A stretch of DNA of 9,683 nucleotides. It comes from Alphaproteobacteria bacterium. Its GTDB lineage: Bacteria; Pseudomonadota; Alphaproteobacteria; Micropepsales; Micropepsaceae. The translations under genes were made by a program, and so were the position numbers. Every line of letters starts with the position of its first letter. Within the stretch, counting starts at the first letter, position 1. Where the stretch lies: positions 1-9,683 of the forward strand of contig JAPLPI010000022.1 in assembly GCA_026400305.1 (NCBI GenBank). The letters are read 5' to 3'. Of this stretch, positions 5,857 to 9,683 are shown piece by piece. The notes below the pieces were generated by a model. It was not told the origin of the DNA. It did not search any database and saw nothing but the letters and a program-made list of their open reading frames with translations.

Positions 5857-8325
5857 ATGGATTCCCTTTCTTCCCTCATTGCCCTTGTTCCCGCGCCGCC
5901 CGGCGCGGCGATCGCGCGCGCCGATGGCGCGACTGAGCGCATCGAGCTGCGTGATGCCCGAGCTCTGTTCGAAACCGGCAATGTGCTGGTCGCCCATGGC
6001 GGCTTTGTCGCCGGGCGACTGGGCACGCGCGCGGAAACCATGCTATTCGACGTGCTGGAGGTGTTCGCCTTTGTGCGCCCCGGCCTGCCGTTCGTGCCCA
6101 GTGCGCTGGGACTGGCGCGGGCACTAGGACTTGCCGTGCCGCAATCGCCGGAGCAATCGGCCCGGACGCTGCATGCCATCGCCCGCGCGCTTCTGGATGA
6201 AGTCGCGGCGCGGCCGCAGGATGTGCGCGAGGCGCTGGCACCTTTGGTGGGCACTTTGGATCGCGCAGGGTGGCGCTGGGCGCCGCTGTTGAAATCCATC
6301 GTCGGTGAGGTGCCGCACGGATCGCCTATCGCGGGGCTAGAAGCCTGGCGCGGCCTGGCGCAATGGGAAGACGAGGCGCCGGTGGGCGATCCGGGCACCC
6401 AGAGCGTGGAGCCGGCGGAAGCCCGCGCCCGGCTGTCGCGCATGGTCGGCGTGGCGCGGCCGCAGCAGGCGGCCTATAGCGATGCCGCCACCTATGCCTT
6501 CGGCCCACGCGAACAGGCGGGCGCACCGCGCGTCGCCCTAGTAGAAGCGGGCACCGGCACGGGCAAGACCCTTGGCTATCTGGCGCCCGCCAGCGTGTGG
6601 GCGGAGAAGAACGGCCCGGGCCTGTGGATCAGCACTTATACCCGCAACCTGCAACGCCAGATCGTGCAGGAAATTTCCCATCTGTGGCCCGATCCGGTGG
6701 AGCGCGCCGACAAGGCGGTGGTGCGCAAGGGCGCCAATCATGCCCTGGTGATCGCGCAAGCCAGCGCAGACTGGCTGAGCACAGACGAGACCACCGACAC
6801 ACCCAATGAGCGGCGACTGCGCTATGTCTTCGACGAAGGCCATCACCTGTTCGACGCCGCCGACAGCGGTTTCTCGGCGTCCCTGTCGGGCCGCGAGATG
6901 ACGGAGCTACGGCGCTGGATCCGCGGGCCCGAAGGCCGCGCCCATACCCGCATGCGCGGGCTAGAAGAACGGCTGAAAGACCTGATCGCCGATGATGACG
7001 CCGCGCAAAAGGCTCTGGATGAAGCGGTGCAGGCCTCCAGCGCCCTAGCGGGCGAAGGCTGGACCACCAGATTGGGCAGCGGCCCGCGCGGGCCCGGTGA
7101 AGTGTTCCTCGCCGCCGCTTACCAACATGTCCGCGCCCGCAGCCGAGACGAGAATTTCTATTCCCTGGAAGCCGACACCCAGCCCATGAGCCCCGAGATG
7201 CTGCAGGCCGTCAGCGGCTTGTCGCACGACCTCAAGCGCATCGCCGATCCGCTGAAGGAACTGGCGCGCCTCTTGCGCAAGAAGATGAACGACAAGACCA
7301 CCGAGTTAGAGCCCTACACCAAGGCGCGGCTGGATGCGGCGGCGCGCGGGCTGGACCGCCGCGCCAAGGCCGTCCTGCCGGCCTGGATCCAGATGCTGGA
7401 AACACTGGTGAATGGCGAGATCGCCGAAGAGTTCGTGGATTGGTTCGAACTGGCCCGCGAGGATGGCCGCGACGCCGATATCGGGCTGGAACGCCACTGG
7501 ATCGATCCCACCAAGCCCTTGTCCACCGCCGTGCTGGAAACCGCGCATGGCGCGCTGATCACATCGGCCACCTTGCGCGACAACGGCGGCGATCATGATG
7601 ACCATTGGGCCAGCGCTGAAGTGCGCACCGGCGCCAGCCATCTGCCCCAGCCTGCGCGGCGCGCCCATTTCGGCTCGCCCTTCCTGTATGAGGACCAATC
7701 GCGCGTTTTCGTGGTCACCGATATTGCGCGCCGCGATCCCGATGCGCTGGCTATGGCCTACCGCGAACTCTTTCTGGCGTCGGGCGGCGGGGCTCTGGGA
7801 CTGTTCACTGCGGTGCGCGCCTTGCGCGATACCGGTACGCGTATCGCCGAACCCTTGGCCAGTGCGGGCTTAACTCTGTATGCCCAGCACATGGACCGGC
7901 TGGACACCGGCGCGCTGGTCGATCTGTTCCGCGCCGAGGAGAATGCCTGCCTGCTAGGAACCGACGCCCTGCGCGACGGAGTGGACGTGCCGGGGCGATC
8001 ACTGCGGCTGGTGGTGTTCGACAAGGTGCCCTGGCCCAAGCCCACCATCCTGCATAAGGCGCGGCGGGCCAAGTTCGACAAGGGCTACGACGACCTGATT
8101 ACCCGCTTCCGGCTGAAGCAGGCCTTCGGGCGGCTGATCCGGGGACCGCAGGACAGGGGCTGCTTTGTGATTCTGGAAGGAGCCACCCCCAGCCGGCTGC
8201 TGACCGCTTTTCCGGAGAAATCCCCGGTCAAACGCTGCGGCCTGGCCGAGGCGATTGGGGATATCCGGGCATTCCTGGGTGAGCCGGCCGTGACCCACGC
8301 CCCCACCCCCCTTATAACCGGGTAA
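5857..8325 (+). CDS. XPD/DinG-like superfamily 2 DNA helicase lacking its Fe-S segment
   Basis: The protein has 822 residues. Residues 1-200 are an N-terminal region I do not recognise, without an evident exonuclease motif. The helicase motifs follow: Walker A EAGTGTGKT (230-238), motif Ia WISTYTRNLQRQI (257-269), Walker B DEGH (326-329), an Arch-like helical insert (about 345-520), ITSATL (568-573), LLGTDALRDGVDVPG (699-713) and motif VI QAFGRLIRG (755-763). XPD/DinG proteins bind a 4Fe-4S cluster through four cysteines between motif Ia and the DEAH box, needed for 5'-3' unwinding. Here KAVVRKG (to residue 292) joins ANHALV (from 293) directly and no cysteine lies between residues 230 and 690. 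Walker A to DEAH spans about 95 residues, against roughly 195 in E. coli DinG (from memory). The ATG at 5857 has no clear Shine-Dalgarno. The stop overlaps the dcd start. The ATPase may survive, but normal helicase activity is doubtful. Confidence 0.93.
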   Translation: MDSLSSLIALVPAPPGAAIARADGATERIELRDARALFETGNVLVAHGGFVAGRLGTRAETMLFDVLEVFAFVRPGLPFVPSALGLARALGLAVPQSPEQSARTLHAIARALLDEVAARPQDVREALAPLVGTLDRAGWRWAPLLKSIVGEVPHGSPIAGLEAWRGLAQWEDEAPVGDPGTQSVEPAEARARLSRMVGVARPQQAAYSDAATYAFGPREQAGAPRVALVEAGTGTGKTLGYLAPASVWAEKNGPGLWISTYTRNLQRQIVQEISHLWPDPVERADKAVVRKGANHALVIAQASADWLSTDETTDTPNERRLRYVFDEGHHLFDAADSGFSASLSGREMTELRRWIRGPEGRAHTRMRGLEERLKDLIADDDAAQKALDEAVQASSALAGEGWTTRLGSGPRGPGEVFLAAAYQHVRARSRDENFYSLEADTQPMSPEMLQAVSGLSHDLKRIADPLKELARLLRKKMNDKTTELEPYTKARLDAAARGLDRRAKAVLPAWIQMLETLVNGEIAEEFVDWFELAREDGRDADIGLERHWIDPTKPLSTAVLETAHGALITSATLRDNGGDHDDHWASAEVRTGASHLPQPARRAHFGSPFLYEDQSRVFVVTDIARRDPDALAMAYRELFLASGGGALGLFTAVRALRDTGTRIAEPLASAGLTLYAQHMDRLDTGALVDLFRAEENACLLGTDALRDGVDVPGRSLRLVVFDKVPWPKPTILHKARRAKFDKGYDDLITRFRLKQAFGRLIRGPQDRGCFVILEGATPSRLLTAFPEKSPVKRCGLAEAIGDIRAFLGEPAVTHAPTPLITG

Positions 8326-9467
8326 TGGCTGCCACCGTTGAAACCCAGATTCCCGCCGATGTGAGCTATGGCCGCTTCTCGACCGGCATCCTGCCCAGCC
8401 ATGTCCTGAAGCAGCTGCTGGACCAGGGCCGCGAGATCGCCGCGTCCGAGCCATTTGCGCCGGGCCAGATCCAGCCCGCCAGCATCGATCTTCGGCTGGG
8501 CGCCGTTGCCTATCGCGTTCGCGCCAGCTTCCTGCCCGGCCCAGCCGCCACGGTGGCGGACAAGCTCAGGACCGTGTTCATGCACGAGGTCGACCTGACG
8601 AACGGCGCGGTGCTGGAAGCGGGCAGCGTCTATATCGTGCCGCTGCTGGAACGCGCCGAATTCTCCGCGCGGATTTCCGGCGGCGCCAATCCCAAAAGCT
8701 CCACCGGCCGCATCGACGTCTTCACCCGTCTGATCACCGATTACGCCCCCAGCTTCGACCGTATCGAACCCGGGTATCGCGGCCCGCTCTATGCCGAGAT
8801 CTGCCCCCAGACCTTCCCGGTACTGGTGCGCAAGGGTTCGCGCCTGAACCAGCTGCGCATCCGCCATGGCTCGCCCAGCTTCAGCGACACAGCGCTGCGC
8901 CGCCTGCACGAACAGGCGCCCTTGGTGGACGGCGATCCCAACATCAATGACGGCCTAGCGCTGTCGATCGATCTCAAGGGCAGCGCCGACATCGGCAAGC
9001 GCATTGGTTTTCGCGCCAAGAAGCACACCGGCCTGATCGACGTGGACAAGGTCGGCCTGCTGGACCCGGCTGATTACTGGGAGCCCATCGAAGCCAACGC
9101 GCGCGGCGACATGGTGCTGGATCCGGACGAGTTCTACATCCTGGTTTCGCGCGAACGAGTCGCAATACCGCCCGACCATGCCGCCGAGATGGTGCCATTC
9201 AACCCGCTGGTGGGCGAATTTCGTGTTCACTATGCCGGTTTCTTCGATCCGGGCTTCGGCTATGAGGCAGGTAAGCCGCCTTGCGCGCGCGGCGTGCTGG
9301 AAGTGCGCTCCCGCGAGGTTCCGTTCATCCTGGAACATGGCCAGGTGATCGGCCGGCTGGTGTTCGAGCGGCTGACCGATCCGCCGCCGGAAGGTTATGG
9401 CGAGGGGCTGGGTTCCAATTACCAGCGCCAGGGCCTGAAGCTCTCCAAGCATTTTCGCAGCGCTTAG
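8325..9467 (+). CDS. dcd: dCTP deaminase, long two-domain alphaproteobacterial form
   Basis: It deaminates dCTP to dUTP, feeding dTMP synthesis. The 380-residue protein is about twice the length of E. coli Dcd (193) and contains two tandem dUTPase-fold halves. The first has QIQPASIDLRLG (48-59), ANPKSSTGRID (121-131) and IEPGYRGPLYAEICP (147-161). The second has LDPDEFYILVSRERVAIP (265-282), FFDPGFGYEAG (306-316) and ARGVLEVRSREVPF (321-334). Glu158 and Glu326 occupy the position of the catalytic Glu of Dcd in each half. The C-terminal SNYQRQGLKLSKHF resembles the lid of Dcd/dUTPases. No internal loss is evident, as both halves and the tail are present. Its ATG overlaps the helicase stop (TAATG, 8323-8327) and there is no separate Shine-Dalgarno, so translation is probably coupled. 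Whether both halves are active, or whether it also hydrolyses dUTP, cannot be told from sequence alone. Confidence 0.94.
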   Translation: MAATVETQIPADVSYGRFSTGILPSHVLKQLLDQGREIAASEPFAPGQIQPASIDLRLGAVAYRVRASFLPGPAATVADKLRTVFMHEVDLTNGAVLEAGSVYIVPLLERAEFSARISGGANPKSSTGRIDVFTRLITDYAPSFDRIEPGYRGPLYAEICPQTFPVLVRKGSRLNQLRIRHGSPSFSDTALRRLHEQAPLVDGDPNINDGLALSIDLKGSADIGKRIGFRAKKHTGLIDVDKVGLLDPADYWEPIEANARGDMVLDPDEFYILVSRERVAIPPDHAAEMVPFNPLVGEFRVHYAGFFDPGFGYEAGKPPCARGVLEVRSREVPFILEHGQVIGRLVFERLTDPPPEGYGEGLGSNYQRQGLKLSKHFRSA

Positions 9468-9477
9468 CGCCAAACCT

Positions 9478-9493
9478 CGTAACAATTGTTGCG
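9478..9493. repeat. Palindrome downstream of dcd
   Basis: CGTAACAATTGTTGCG contains the perfect palindrome AACAATTGTT, extended by CG/CG with one T-G mismatch. It begins 10 bp after the dcd stop. It could fold with an AATT loop, but no T-run follows on either strand, so it is not a typical intrinsic terminator. An operator for a following gene is possible. Confidence 0.35.
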
Positions 9494-9588
9494 AAAAACC
9501 CACATCACCCGCCAAAGCATCGCCAAAGCCCCGTGCGGCATTGCAAAACCATTGCGCAAGACCGTGTCTCCAGCACAGTTACCGTCAC

Positions 9589-9620
9589 TTGCGGACGGAC
9601 GGTTTGGGGAAACCCCGCAA
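9589..9620 (+). terminator. Stem-loop after dcd, possible transcription terminator
   Basis: TTGCGG (9589-9594) pairs perfectly with CCGCAA (9615-9620), and GGTTT (9601-9605) with AAACC (9610-9614) around a GGGG loop; ACGGAC is a 6-nt bulge on the left arm. The two stems stack to 11 base pairs. There is no U-tract after it, so it would be an atypical terminator, an mRNA 3'-end stabiliser, or part of a leader for the next gene. Confidence 0.4.
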
Positions 9621-9683
9621 GCGATTGGAAGTCGGAAATGGGGTCCGGTTCCAGTGGTCCAATTTGAATGGGGCAGTGAGAGG

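Larger units (their letters stand above)
9468..9683. other. Non-coding tail after dcd
   Basis: I see no convincing gene start in these 216 bp; open frames crossing it are read-through of dcd in another frame. It contains a palindrome (9478-9493), three related TTGC-starting motifs (TTGCGAAAAACC at 9489, TTGCAAAACC at 9541, TTGCGCAAGACC at 9553), a hairpin (9589-9620) and two AATGGGG words near the end. It may be the upstream region of a gene beyond the window. Confidence 0.5.

Noticed and set aside
6700..6760. Intein or programmed frameshift as an explanation of the missing helicase segment
   Set aside because: The frame is continuous across the join and no splicing or slippery motif is seen; simple absence of the segment explains it.
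9281..9667. Plus-strand open frame running past dcd
   Set aside because: Most of it overlaps dcd in another frame and it has no recognisable protein features or ribosome site.
1..9683. Phage, defence island, transposon or CRISPR system
   Set aside because: No integrase, transposase, repeat-spacer array or recognisable defence gene is present; the helicase neighbours a nucleotide enzyme and not nucleases or methylases.

Overview
The window looks like chromosomal DNA of a GC-rich alphaproteobacterium. Three things suggest this. There is a class I (archaeal-type) lysyl-tRNA synthetase, usual in Alphaproteobacteria. There is a long two-domain dCTP deaminase of the alphaproteobacterial kind. There is also an HTH/S24-type regulator whose ends resemble alphaproteobacterial homologues. 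I cannot place the genus. No tRNA, rRNA, CRISPR array, insertion sequence or phage gene was seen. Apart from the decaying kinase relic, the content is housekeeping.

Layout. Positions 1-213 hold the first 71 codons of a TetR-family repressor on the minus strand, cut by the window edge and lying 31 bp after pyrD (minus, 245-1288). Diverging from pyrD over an 87-bp gap is a small HTH regulator (plus, 1376-1750) with its own sigma70-like promoter. Its stop codon abuts the stop of a convergent minus-strand operon. That operon reads lysK (class I LysRS), an exported TPR-like protein, then a putative lipoprotein. Its joints are tight: an ATGA overlap, then a 9-bp gap with a Shine-Dalgarno sequence and a TTG start. 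Diverging from lysK on the plus strand is a hybrid histidine kinase relic (about 4725-5808) with stops and frameshifts. It is followed by an XPD/DinG-like helicase (5857-8325) and a dCTP deaminase (8325-9467), which overlap at TAATG. The last 216 bp are non-coding as far as I can see and contain a hairpin and a palindrome.

The main point of interest is erosion by precise in-frame excision. The helicase keeps its ATPase motifs but lacks the whole cysteine-rich Fe-S segment expected between motif Ia and the DEAH box. The HTH regulator keeps its first about 116 residues and the last eight expected at the family's C-terminus, but lacks the S24 protease-like core between them. Both reading frames stay open through the join. 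Together with the kinase relic this suggests a locus or lineage losing gene parts, or else systematic assembly collapse. Reads across both junctions would decide. Functionally, pyrD and dcd supply pyrimidine nucleotides, lysK serves translation, and the helicase/dcd pair may link DNA repair with nucleotide-pool control (inference).
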